Shown piece by piece: positions 21,170 through 32,699 of a DNA stretch of 64,000 bases. Position 1 is the stretch's first letter. Every line of letters begins with the position of its first letter. This stretch comes from Eupeodes corollae (taxonomy: Eukaryota > Arthropoda > Insecta > Diptera > Syrphidae), in the NCBI RefSeq assembly GCF_945859685.1, contig NC_079149.1:84187073-84251072 (forward strand). Reading direction: 5' to 3'. A program made the translations under genes and the position numbers. Below the pieces are notes generated by a model. It was not told the DNA's origin. It saw only the letters and a list, made by a program, of their open reading frames with translations, and searched no databases.

Positions 21170-22447
21170 TGTTTTCTGTAGCTCATAGTCACGTGGATAT
21201 AACTCGAGAGTCTGTTCCAATCATCCCTGCAATTTCCTTAAGGACAGCAATAATTCAAGCTTCATTTAGAGTTGCCTTTTCAAACTGTCTCATCCTGAAT
21301 TCTCTTAGTACCGGACACCTGCCTAGGAAATGTTGTATATCTTCTTCTTCTCTCATGTTGCACAGGCTACATAATGTTGATGTGTTGCCTCCAGGCCTAT
21401 TTCCGTTGAGTGATATAAGATCGCATCTATCTTTGAAAATTCATGATATTTTGTAGGGCTTCAAGTCATCTGTTATGTATTGCGGTCCTATTGAATAATC
21501 CAACATCTTAAAACTTCGTGGGCCGCTCTCTGCTCTGCTTCTTCATTTGCATGCGATTTCAGTTGATCAAGAATTTGTGAGTTATTGACAATCCAGTCTC
21601 TTTTATTTGTCATGTTCTCATCCCAGTGCAAGCCGAACCTGTTTCCGATTATATTTATCTCCTTAACTCTTTATCTCATTTACCGTTTTGCTTAGAGAAT
21701 ATTGGTAAGTTACTATGTAGTGTCGTGTCACTGTATTTAAATATAGTCTTTTGCACATATCTAAGGTCTTAGTCCAATGTATAGTAGTGCCCGTCTTTAG
21801 CTGCAGTTTCAATCGGTAATGCATAGTTTGAAGTGCATGATGGTAACTTGAAAAATCTTTTCAAAAAGTATCGTTGTAGCTTATACACTTCATCAAAAAT
21901 TCCCAAACCCCAGACTTGTGCACTATAAGTTTGAATAGCTCTGCATACTGCCAAAAAGAGTTTCCATTTTGAACTGAGGTTGATACTTAAAAAACAATGC
22001 CATGTCGCGTTAATACTGTTCTTTGCTGCTGCATTTCTTTTCTCTACATGCTTAAAAAAGGTCATTTTTGGAGTGAGCAGAACACTAAGATACATATGTG
22101 TACTGAGGTGCTATCCGAATTTCTTCTCCGTTGAAAATCCACTTTTCCCTATTTGATAGCCTGCCACCATTTCGGAAGACTATAATTTCCGATTTTGAGG
22201 GATTCACTTCGATATTCCAATTGGCGCAGTACTCTTCAAAACCTTCTATCATGTCATGCGTTGCAAAACCTCCACATCCTCTGCTTAGATCACCATGTCG
22301 TCAGCATACATCAACAACCTTATATTTAATCTGTCGATATTACGACTCCTTCAATAATCGCATGTAGATCATTTATATATAAAGTAAAAAGTAAAGGTGA
22401 TAAAAGGCATCCTTGTTTCAACCCATATATTATCTCGAAGTACTGAT
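21170..22447 (-). mobile_element. reverse LINE, 3' part (split by a forward LINE)
   Basis: Reverse-strand order: GLKQGCLLSPLLFTLYINDL (about 22400), the catalytic LLMYADDMVI (about 22310), SKSEIIVFRNGGRLSNREKW, LLTPKMTFFKHVEKRNAAAK, IQTYSAQVWGLGIFDEVYKL, FKLPSCTSNYALPIETA, and a C-terminal zinc-knuckle-like stretch CSLCNMREEEDIQHFLGRCP (about 21310-21370). Several stops and shifts are present. It belongs to the same C-terminal family as LINE A and probably forms one insertion with the fragment at 24570-25150. Confidence 0.83.
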
Positions 22448-24565
22448 AAAAGGCATCAATAATTACTTCAGGATCTTTAACTGGTCACTATGCTTCCTCG
22501 ATAGTGACGTTGACGCCAGCGCTGATATGATCAGAAGTTTAATTCTCTTGGGAATGAGAACTTTTATACCGAACAGGGTTAAAAGTATCAGACCTAAGGA
22601 AAACGCTTGGTTTGATGCGAGCTGTAAAGAGATTATTAGGGCCAAAGAGGTAAGTTTCCGTTGCTATAAAGTCAACCGTACTGAGGAAAGCCGGAAAAAG
22701 TTCAAACAAGCCAGGAAGGCCTACAACGCCCATATTCGACTTAACAAATTTTTACATGGCCAAAAGTTACGGCAAAAAATACTGCAATGTCCCAAAGGCA
22801 GTACATATAGTTGATCATTTGTTAAAAACATGAGGAATTCTTACTCTTCTTCGGTTCCTACGCTCATTGTCAATGACACTCCTTTTGTTAGCTCTTTAGA
22901 AAAAGCTAGTCTCTTTGCTAGGCAGTTCGCCGATAATTCTACGCTGCCAGTGAGTGTTATAACTCCGCCTGTACTTGAGTGAGTTAGTGATTATATGGGA
23001 CCAATCTTTTTTCGCACTCGTGCTGTGGCAACAGTCCTTAGAGCTCTAAACACACATAAATCTGCTGGTCCGGATGGTATCCCCGCTATTGTTCTGAAGA
23101 GGAGTTCTTCAACGCTGCGTAAGCTTTTTCATCTGTCCTACTCCTCAGTTCTCGTTCCGAGCGTATGGAAAACGGTATGTGTCCAGCCTATTCCCAAAAA
23201 AAGGCGAATCTTCCTCACCCTCTAACTACCTACCGATTGCACTTACGTCCCTTCTTTCCAAGGTTATGGAAACGCTGATTAATTATTAGCTCAAGAAATA
23301 TTTCGAAGATCGAAAGCTTCTTAATGACCGGCAATACGGCTTTCATAGCAATAGGTCCACTGGTGATCTTATGGTTCATCTCACCGAACAGTGGAGCAAA
23401 TCTTTACATTTTGGAGAATAAGATTATTGCACTTGATATTTCAAAAGCATTTGATAGAGTTTGACATCAGGCTCTCTTATCGAAAATGCGTGCTTTCGGT
23501 TTTCATGAATCCCTGCTTCATTGGATTAGTAATTACTTTTCTGATCGTTCAATACAAGTAGCATTGGATGGATTCAAGTCTGAAAACCATAAAATAAATG
23601 CTGGTGTGCCCCAGGGCTCTGTTCTATCTCCAACACTCTTTCTCATTTTTATTAATGATCTCCTGTCTGCAACATCTAATCCAATACATTGTTTCGCTGA
23701 CGATAGTACTTTTAGCTTTTCATATTCATTTTCAGACTCACATCCATCTTTTTCGGATGTGGAACTGCAACGACAAAATATGATAAGCTCATTAAATTCC
23801 GACCTAAACAGCACTGTACAATAGGGATTTAAAAACCGCGTGAAATTTAAGGCTTTGAAAACCCAATGCTGTCTTGTATGGTTTGAGCGAGATATACCCC
23901 ATTGCCATTATCCATGGATGGCACTTGCATCAGTGAGACTGAACACCTCGATATTATCGGTATGTGTGTCACCAACCACCTCTTGTGGAATCATCACATA
24001 CGCGATGTCGCCAAAAATGCCGCAAGGTGTTTGGGTTTCCTTAGGCGATGCAAGAAATAATTCACCCCTTCTGATCTGGCTGTTATCTTCAAGACTTACA
24101 TACGTCCAAAGCTTGAGTATAGCTCCCATCTCTGGGCTGGTGCTCCTGCAACCTACTTAAGCTTCTTGAATAGTATTGAACGTAGAGCATTTAAATTGAT
24201 AGATGATAATATCATCATAAGTTCATTTACTTCCCTTGAACATCGTCGTAAGGTCTCTTGTCTGACCCTTTTTTACCGTTATTTTAACGGCTTATGCTCT
24301 AGTGAAAGAAATACTCAGTTGCATTTCTCCCCTCAAACAGTTCAACGGTCATTCTCGCGCTTCTAGGAATGGTCATCAGTATACTGTCGAGTCCAATTTC
24401 GGCCTTACTGTCAAATACAGAGATTCGTTCTTTAGCAGCACTACACTCTGTCTTTCCTAGTCATTGCAATATTCATCTCCTTTTAAACCCTCTCTCCTTT
24501 TCCTAGTGCTCACACTGTGCCTCTGCATAATAAGGGTAGTAATATCCCCTTGAGTGTGTGTTTAT
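22447..24565 (+). mobile_element. forward LINE, 5'-truncated, family copy 1
   Basis: Begins within the linker between endonuclease and reverse transcriptase (NYFRIFNWSLCFLDSD) and continues ENAWFDASCKEIIRAKEVSF, NTHKSAGPDGIPAIVLKRSS, SVWKTVCVQPIPKK, RQYGFHSNRSTGDLMVHLTE, IIALDISKAFDRV (followed by a stop), INAGVPQGSVLSPTLFLIFI and the catalytic CFADDSTFSF (about 23690). The thumb region is decayed. The 3' end reads CCCCTTGAGTGTGTGTTTAT and finishes in an A-rich tail at about 24565. A second copy lies at 55850-57925. Motifs suggest a Jockey or CR1-type element; the clade is not certain. Confidence 0.86.
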
Positions 24566-24569
24566 TATT

Positions 24570-25150
24570 TAAAAAAAAATTGCTTGGATCATATGTGTCG
24601 CCCTTTTTGAAAATTGGAAAAATCACAGATTTAGTGAAAGTTTCTTCTGCCCTGCATTCTTCTTATATTTTGCTGTATGTCGTTGCGAGTTGTTCCAAAA
24701 AAGTATTTGTAGCATTAATTGTGAACTCATGGAATCCTATCTTCTCCTGATTCCTTGATTCACCAACACAAAATGGCATATCTAATGTTGAGTCCTCGAC
24801 GTAGTTCGCTAAATAAAGTGTGCTACTTATTTCTTGCTTTGGATTTAGAAGCTCTCTGAAATATGTTTGAAATTCCAAAGCAGTTATGTCAGCCATCACA
24901 TGTTGGTCTTGATTTTTTATCTCCTTGGCTTGGCGCCCCCTGTCTCTGCTGTCTCGAACTGTATTAATTTTTAATTCTATTTGTTGTTGGTATAATTTTT
25001 TGCTTTTTTACAAACATTTGTATAGTCTTGTTGAGATTTTAAATAGCATTGTTTCGTCTCTTGACTTTTTGATTTGCGAAAAATCTCCACTTCGGAATAA
25101 AGACATTTGTTTACACCTTTCTTCTGGTGTTCTAAATATTTTGTAAAAAT
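24570..25150 (-). mobile_element. reverse LINE, 5' part (split by a forward LINE)
   Basis: Reverse-strand pieces: RDSRDRGRQAKEIKNQDQ, MADITALEFQTYFRELLNP, HEFTINATNTFLEQLATTY, and FTKSVIFPIFKKGDTYDPSN, which ends exactly where the tail of the forward LINE begins. These correspond to the region before and at the reverse-transcriptase fingers. The following part of this enzyme, starting at GLKQGC, is found beyond the forward LINE at 22447. About 100 residues between them are missing, so the insertion was accompanied or followed by a deletion. Confidence 0.77.
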
Positions 25151-26092
25151 TTTATAAAATCTCGTGTCGTTGCGAAAACCGTTTCTTGATTATCTCCGTA
25201 CCAACAAGTCAAATAGTGTTAAAACCTTTACTTAAATTGTCAAGCATGCAATATTCTAAAATGTTCGACAACATAGGAAACGAGAAATCTCAGTAATACG
25301 GTAATAGGTCTTAAATACTAAATAATGCTACAAGCCTTACTAAACAAACTCACTTTTGGAAACATTGGAATAATGTTCGGAGTAGCGATTAGAAACAAAC
25401 GAAAACTCAAACTTTTTATTTAATAGATCAAATAGATAGATTAGTATAAATATTTGTTTCTTATTTATAAACAATTTTTCTCGAGAATATGGCCAATGAG
25501 TACAAAACTTCTAATCGGAAAAATGATACAACAAACCTATTAGACAATGAAGACAAAATTTGTGAATGAAGTAAATTTTGTCGTCATAACAATAAAAAAA
25601 AATATTAACTGCACCACTGTAACTTTTTATTTTCCAGACACCAAAAAGATGACGTGTAGACAACCTTATCATCATTATTTCTGTTTCGAATTTCTTTTGT
25701 CGCAATTATTGTTTTTGAGTAAATTCATGAAATCTAATTTTTGACATATTTTAATCTTTTTTGATTTGTTAATGAGCCGGTTACCCGAGCACAAAGAAGA
25801 AATAAGTCTTGAATGGGAAAAGAAATTTGTTTAAAGAAAAGATAAGAGATGGCGAAACTGGGCATTAACTTCGTCCCTTGTTTAAAAATGTTCTTTTTCT
25901 ATTCGTGTAAAAGGTTCAATCAGCCAGCGATTTTTCAGTAACGCCAGTACTTTTCTGTGTAGGTCTTAAAAATAAGAAACAGGAAAAGTTGCACTTTCAA
26001 ATTCTAAGACATCAGTACATATATCAAACCTATAGCAACGTATAGGACTTATGGGGAGGCGTATCTAGTGGCTAGGACGACATTAACTGCAG
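25151..26092. other. non-coding stretch, nothing recognised
   Basis: AT-rich spacer between two reverse LINEs. Two overlapping short frames on opposite strands at 25511-25744 have no recognisable domain. A T-run at about 26093-26104 marks the poly(A) tail of the reverse RTE element to its right. Confidence 0.45.
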
Positions 26093-29000
26093 TTTTTTTT
26101 TTTGACCTAGCCTATATTTACAAAACGATCTTGTGAAATGATCTTGAGACAATTATTTTTTTGACAGTTCGAGCTCTGCTCTGAATTAAAAAAGAAAAAC
26201 GCTCACTGTCGTCCGGTTTCCTCAGTGTATGGCCTATCCAACGCCATTTCTGTTGCATGATGTCTACGTCCAATTTTGTCTGTGTGGTCCTATTCCACAG
26301 CTCAACGTTAGAAATGGTTTGCGGCCACCGGATCTTCAGAAAAGAGCGCAGACAACCGTTAACGAAAGCTTGTAGTCTGCTAAAGATGTTGGCAGAGCAT
26401 TTCCATGTTTCAGAAGCTATAACAGCACTGATTTTACGTTGGATTTGAAGAGTTTCAACTTGGTGCGTAGCGATATTTTGCAAGAGTTCCACACAGGAGA
26501 AAGGATTCCAAATGCACTACGGGCTTTGTTTATTCTACTGTTAACATCCAGGTCCGTTCCGCCATCCAGAGCTATAAAATTTCCCAGATAATTAAACTGC
26601 TCGACATCCTCTATGCCTTATAATAACTGGTGTTACTTTGGTCTTATTTGTGTTAATCCTTAAACCAGCCACCTCTCTAATCTATGTGGCTAAGCTTGTC
26701 AAACAGTCTTCATTGGATACAGTGTCTTTCATTTGTACCCACCGTGGCAGTCATCACATCGTCAATCCCCAGCAAAAACAGAATTGGTGACAAGACATTT
26801 GTCTCACTCCTTGACGCACATCGAAGAAGTCAGAAAGCTTTCCATTGTGCAACGCAAAACACCTTGCGTTGTTGTACGATTTCTTAATATTTATAAGCAA
26901 CAATTTTCTCAGGGATTTCTCGCTCAATAAACGATCTCTAATGCATTCAAGATTGACCCGATCAAACGCCTTCTTAAGATCTACAAACATTAGGTACAGC
27001 GGTGATTGGTACTCAGATGATTGTTCGAGTATGATTTTCAAGGTGTTGATGTGGTCGACGCACGATCGGCCACTGCGAAACCCCGCTCGGTGCCTATTGA
27101 GGGTAGACTCGATCCTGGACTTAATCCTCTCGAGAAGAATAGTTACCATTAACTTCGGAAAAACCGAAAGAACTGTGATCTGCACCAGTTATTATAGTTT
27201 TTGAGGTTTCCTTTCTTTGGTAACTTTGAAATAACTCCATCCTTCCAGTCCTTTTTGTAAGTTTCACTCTCCCAGACAGGCTGCACGAGTTTAAGCAAAA
27301 TACGGGAAGCTGTCTCAGGGTCTGCTTTTAGGAATTCTGCGAGAATATTAGGAAGTCTAGCAGCTTTGTTTTCTTTAGAAGATGTATCGCATTACTTATC
27401 TCTGCACTTGTTGGGGGACTGGTGTCAAAAGCCCTAGAAGATCTGAGCATGTTGTTCAATTGTGAGTTCAATTCTGCATTGTGGTCATCATTTAGCAGCT
27501 CACAAAAGTGCTCCTTCCATCTTTGTAGCTGATCTTCTATCGTCACAAAAAGGTTGCTGTTCAAATCTAACACGGGATGGTTAGTGTTAGTGCTACTACG
27601 CTGTCCGACAATGTCCTTAGTGATTTTATACAGCTCCCTTGCGTCCCCTCTTCCTGCAGCATGTTCTGCATTTTCCGCACGGGAAAACCCTTGCCCTCTT
27701 GTCACGTCTCACACAACGCTGCACTTTCTTATGAGATGCTCTATACTCGTTTCGTAGAATCAATTTCCGCTGAGCATCACTTTCTGAATTGATTCTAATT
27801 TGTGGGATATCTGTCTGTCTCGGTATAGTTTCAGTTCCAGCTTCCATGTAAGCGATCTTAATTCGTCCCCACAAATCATTTACCGATGAGCCAGCATTTT
27901 GTACGTTCGATGCTTTGTCGCCGATTGTAGTGACGAAATTACGACGTATGTTAAGGTCATTTAGAACGCTTGTGTTGAATCTTGGTCTCCTTGCTATACT
28001 CTCTGAGCCCTACAGCAGCTGTTCGTAAGCGAAAAAAACCCAGTAGCAAGTGATGGTCACTACCTGCATCAGCCTTTCTTTCGTTACGAACATCGCACAG
28101 TGACTTCTCCCATTCCTGCTGTACAATCAAGTGATCGATTTGATTTTTGGTTCGACCATCAGGAGATTCCCAGGTGATTTTGTGGCAGGCCTTGTATGTG
28201 GAAATAAAGAACCCCCAATCACAACTTACCGAGCGTTGCAGAAGACGACAAGCATATCACCATTTTCGTTACATTGACCTAAGCCATGCTTACCCATAAC
28301 TCGTTCGAGGCTCGCTATCAAAACCAATTTTGGCATTAAAGTATTCCATGATGATAATGATATCGCCTCCTGCAACACCGTTGTACACCCAATTCAGATA
28401 AGTATAAGAAGAAATCTTTTCGTCCGCTGAAGCCTCATTGAATAATGGTGACTTTTCTGATTTTTGAGCTAAACCTCGCCGTCATAATCCTCAACGAAAT
28501 CGTTTTTAGGATATAAGACATTTGGTAGGTTCTTTAGTCAACATGATGCCCACATCGTTCTTGGACATCTTCTTAGCCAGAGTACAACATTCTCGTTTGA
28601 CCCGATTCTGTAGTACATTTAGCTCTTCCTCTCCAATTGGTTTCACTCATTCCCAGAATGCTTATGTTATGCCGAAGAATTTCACCCTTTACATGCTCGC
28701 ACCTGCCTGGTGCGTACAGGGAACAAACATTCCATGCTCCAATCTTCGTTTGTGTTTTGTACCCAAAAGTCCGTTTTGTTGAATCTGAAGGATTTCTTAA
28801 TCGTGTTTCTGATTAATTATTGATATCATAACAATTGCCATTGTTGTGTGAAAGATGCCGCACCCCAAAATCCCATGTCCGGTTTACTACAGTCAGAGTA
28901 ACTATAGAAGGATTTACCAAAGCTGGGTTACTTCTTGGGGAATTATTAACTTTCGTTGTCATATTTCATACAAAAATACATTCTCGTTCCACTACCGTGT

Positions 29001-29430
29001 TTTCCCGGTTGCGGTTAATAACATGTATAACATATTTACTACATTAAACACAAACAGGCACACTACGCCTTTTTGGATGGTCGAATACATACAGATATAG
29101 ACCGCCTACTATGAAAAACAGACGCTTTTTGCAGCCGCCAACTATGAGTACAGACGTTGCTTGCTGTTGCCGTTGGCCTTACATTATAGGCTCGTCCACC
29201 ACCAGACTTTCACACCGTTGACCGCTAAATGCAGTTCCTCCGCTTTTAGGGAGCTTTTAGTACTACCCAAGGGCAAGTTCGTTCCCTTATTGCGTTACCG
29301 GCAGCCGTTCGGTCCCCTTGTGCGTTAGCGTTACCCGCTCTCTACCGCGAAGAGGTGCACATAGGGATTTTTCTTTTATTGAACATAGGACCACCGAGGT
29401 GGCGTTTCCTAGCGCTCTCCAGTACTTTTA
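26093..29430 (-). mobile_element. RTE-type LINE, nearly full-length but decayed
   Basis: Reverse-strand order: a GC-richer 5' region (about 28810-29400), endonuclease (TKIGAWNVCSLYAPG, HNISILGMSETNWRG, about 28640-28760; VMGKHGLGQCNENGD, about 28290; NQIDHLIVQQEWEK; AGSDHHLLLG, about 28050), linker (GDARELYKITKDIVGQRSS), reverse transcriptase (FPKLMVTILLERIKSRIEST, HRAGFRSGRSCVDHINTL, YLMFVDLKKAFDRVN), and C-terminus (FLKIRWPQTISNVELWNRTT, KWRWIGHTLRKPDDSE). The YADD box is missing, apparently through a small deletion near 26720. The element ends in a poly(A) run at about 26093-26104. Motifs match RTE/BovB-like elements. Confidence 0.86.
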
Positions 29431-29439
29431 GGTCCATGT

Positions 29440-29955
29440 TATTGGACCTTGATTATTCGAAATTAAGACTGTTACAGCTGAAACGTTGATGTTTTTTTAT
29501 GACTTGACACGTGGTGATGTTATTCCAATTGATTTTTGCCTTCAATGGTATACTTAACCACATTTGATCAGCGGAAGGATAAAACAAATTTTTTATCAAA
29601 TCAGATTTGAGCTAAGTGTTACCATTCAAGAAATAAGCACTAGTGGAAAAAAAGTTAGATGGCAGACCCTATACATAGGCAAGCCGAGTTTTGGACTTTA
29701 TTCAGTTTATCGCGGGGTTTATTGCTTTTTCTAAAGCAATCCACCATACTGCCAAACCCTACATTAAAATCGGTCTGAATACCGTTGTGTATAACCTTTA
29801 CGTTATTCGGTTCGGGGTTGAAAGCCTCATGAGCTTTTTGCAAGTTGAGAGAGCTGCAGTAGCTTTTTAGATTCATTCTTGTATATAACGTTTCCAATTT
29901 ATTTGTGTGCCCCAGATTCAGATACTTAGCCTCGTCTGAGAACTTTAATAGGGAA
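29440..29955 (-). pseudogene. second RNase H-family LINE fragment
   Basis: The reverse strand encodes RDKLNKVQNSACLCIGSAI (the QRxACLxIxGA motif after the reverse-transcriptase thumb) and, further on, INWNNITTCQVIKKHQRFS. The latter matches RWNNISTCQATKNIW in the fragment at 16690-17663, so both belong to one family. The RNase H domain between these two segments has been deleted here. The fragment abuts the RTE element on its left and a Harbinger-like element on its right. Confidence 0.68.
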
Positions 29956-29963
29956 GGTTAACC

Positions 29964-30625
29964 GCCCTATTCTGCTATTCATAGCAGAATTTTCACTAAT
30001 CACTATTCATTCACTATTCATTCTACTACACTAAGAAATGTAGCGGATTTTTTATTTGATGTCTGGTTTGTTAATTGTTATTAGCAAAATGTAAGTAAAA
30101 ACTAATTTATTGCTTAATTTACAATATTTTTTTATAAATAAAAGATTATTAACATTTTTAGGGATATACGACGCACAAGGAATAATTTGCAACAATTATT
30201 TCTGTAATGAAACAAAATACAGATATTGCAAAAAATAAAACAAAACGACAACCCGAAGACACCCGAGAATTTTTGAATAGCCTAAGAGACAGACTCAACC
30301 TCCTAGGACCACCAAGGAAAGACGTGGCTGAGCTTTTTTTTACTTTCTAATATTTCTCCGAAACTCTCTGTTTGAGGATTTTCTTACTCCTTCGTTTACA
30401 ATTGGAATACAAAGTCCAATACTGTCCATTTTAAAAAGTTACACAAATTAAAGAAATGGATTGATTAAACTTAATTTTTGATTTTCACATGAACAGCTGT
30501 TTACGTGAATGTCAAATTGGTTTAGGATAATGTAGTTCACCCGATGGATAGAAGAATGCAAAGGCAGTGTGAAAGGAATCGAACGGTTGAATCGAATACG
30601 ATCCACGTGAATAGCAGAGAAGGGC
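29964..30625. mobile_element. Harbinger-like deletion derivative
   Basis: The left end GCCCTATTCTGCTATTCA and the inverse of the right end GCCCTTCTCTGCTATTCA match in 16 of 18 bases. The right end is preceded by CACGTGAA-type sequence, as in the element at 717-972. Inside, a forward frame from 30207 encodes an accessory-protein-like piece (LNSLRDRLNLLGPPRKDVAE), equivalent to the LNSLGPP motif of the Myb/MADF gene at 6199-7050. No transposase core is present. Target duplication is unclear. Confidence 0.72.
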
Positions 30626-32699
30626 TGTAACACATGGAATTTTGTAATTCCTCGAAAATAGGACTAAGACGGATCGGTCCACACCAATCAACCCTTTCTA
30701 AGATCTTAAGAAGGAATGATGGTACGAGTAGACTTATAACTTGAAGGTTGACTAGCGACATTTGATTTGGAGAAATATTCGTAGGTATGTAGAAAATTAG
30801 GCTCAATTTCATAGTTTTAAAATACTCGTATGAAGTTAGCGAAACCAAATCTAACTGGGAATGTTCATCGAATAGTATAGGCACCAGTTTGAAGCTACAA
30901 AAACATATAATCCTTGGGGTAAGTTCATTTTAATACGCATTTAATGGGCAAGACACATAAACCCTCATTTCTCAGAAAAAGAATATGTGTGCACAAATAT
31001 TTTTAGACTCAAAACAACTGGAAAAAAATGTCTGCGATAAGATTTTAGTTTCTCATGCGTGTCGCGCCATTGTTATCAGTTGTTGAAATGGCCAATGTTC
31101 ACGCACATTTTCATAAACTTATATGTGCGTAATGCATTATGAACAGTTATAAACTGAAAGTCATATAAAAATATCACACACGCATGTTCATTATAATTTT
31201 ATATATTTTTTTATTATTAGTTTTATTATTATTATAAAGTGCGGGAGATTTGGTTTTCAAGGTCTTGTTTGCTTATTTTCGATTGTTTGAATCGAGACAA
31301 GCTAGGTTATAATTCTGACTGATGGTGGCGGTTACGCTTACGAGTATATGGTTTTGATGTTGGGGTTGGGCTATACAGATTTTACTTGTATGAAAAATGT
31401 ATAGTTTACAAAAAGATTTCTCAATTTAAATTTTATGTTGATTTAGAATGGTGATGACTGATGATGGAGGTGATGATAACAAAACCATAACAGCGTATCG
31501 GATAAGTGAAGATGCTCTGCTCTGGTGCTTAAATAGCAGCTGGTGGGTACTAAAAATTTAAATTGACATTGCCTATACTATGACAACGAATAAAGCGGTG
31601 CGCAGTGCGACGCACGCAGCGATGAAGATGCGTTAAAGTAGGGAAATATTTATATATGATAGGTAGTTGGGAATTTGTAGTTGGACAGCGTTATCTTGTT
31701 AACTCATGAGAAGTTGAAGGACTTTTATTGAACTTTCATATAAGTTTGTTTATTTACGTTGAAAACAAAAAGGGACAGAAGAATGTATTAAGCTAATAAA
31801 TAGATAGGTATTCGTACGTAGGCAAGGTATTATCAGCTATTGGAAATATGAATAAATATAACCAAAAACATAGCATGTCCAAAGTCTCCCAAAAGCTTCT
31901 ATTGTTTTTTGTCAAGATGCATTAATAGATGATATAGAGTAAGAGGAGGTGCTATACTTACAAGTATATTGCGAAGTATATCAAGAATTGCTTAAAAATG
32001 TTCTTATATGTTCTGTAACAGGCACTTTTACAAAATTAAAATTACGAATTGTTTTTCTTAACCTTGTACATTTTAATATTTCAAAGGCTTCATGCAGAAA
32101 TGTTAGATATTGTTTTGAAACGTAGACTATTTCAAAAAATAACATATTCTGTTCTTCTTGCTATTTCTATAAATGCGAAGAACGCTACAAAAATATGGAC
32201 AAAAAAAGCCAGAAAATGATAAAGTTTTTCAGAAAAATCTTATCTTTTTTCCTAGGAAAATAAAACAGAATTTATAATGAAGAATTTTCTGGCTTTTTTG
32301 TAGTATTTTCTTTTGACCCAATTTCCCTGGAGTATATTGTTACTATGATTTTTAGTCTTCTTACTCGTAGAGTGCAGCTGATGCTAAAAGACGAATATTC
32401 TAAAAAAAATTACAGTTTTACGTGAACGTTTGACAATATTTTGATCAAAAAGCAGTTAACAGTTAACGTCATCGGGATATTTACTTCTCTTTATTTTCTA
32501 TATAATGTTGTTTTGTGTAATACGTCCTTAACCTCAAGAGCTTCTGTAGTTTGTCATTTTATAATATGGCTTTTGCCATTGGACCATATTGTTTCCTTAT
32601 CAAAAAATTAAAATAAGTTAAATAACTGAAATAAATGGGCAAAATAGAGTTTCCATGATCGAACTTGCTCATAATACACGTTCCATGATTCGGGTTTCA
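30626..32699. other. mostly unassigned DNA with a small foldback
   Basis: No gene was recognised. A reverse open frame at 30537-30884 overlaps the Harbinger-like end and has no identifiable domain. A small foldback lies at 32200-32300. Microsatellite-like ATT-rich sequence occurs near 31200-31240. Confidence 0.4.
32200..32300. repeat. 101-bp foldback, also partly present at 45590
   Basis: CAAAAAAAGCCAGAAAAT at the left is matched by ATTTTCTGGCTTTTTTG at the right. The right half, including AAACAGAATTTATAATGAAG, recurs at about 45595-45640 (AAACAGAATTTATTATGAAG followed by CTGGCTTG), so this is a dispersed repeat. It may be a small non-autonomous element or the end of a larger one. Confidence 0.55.

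Noticed and set aside
30537..30884. 115-codon reverse frame
   Set aside because: Overlaps the end of a Harbinger-like element and has no recognisable domain; probably chance.
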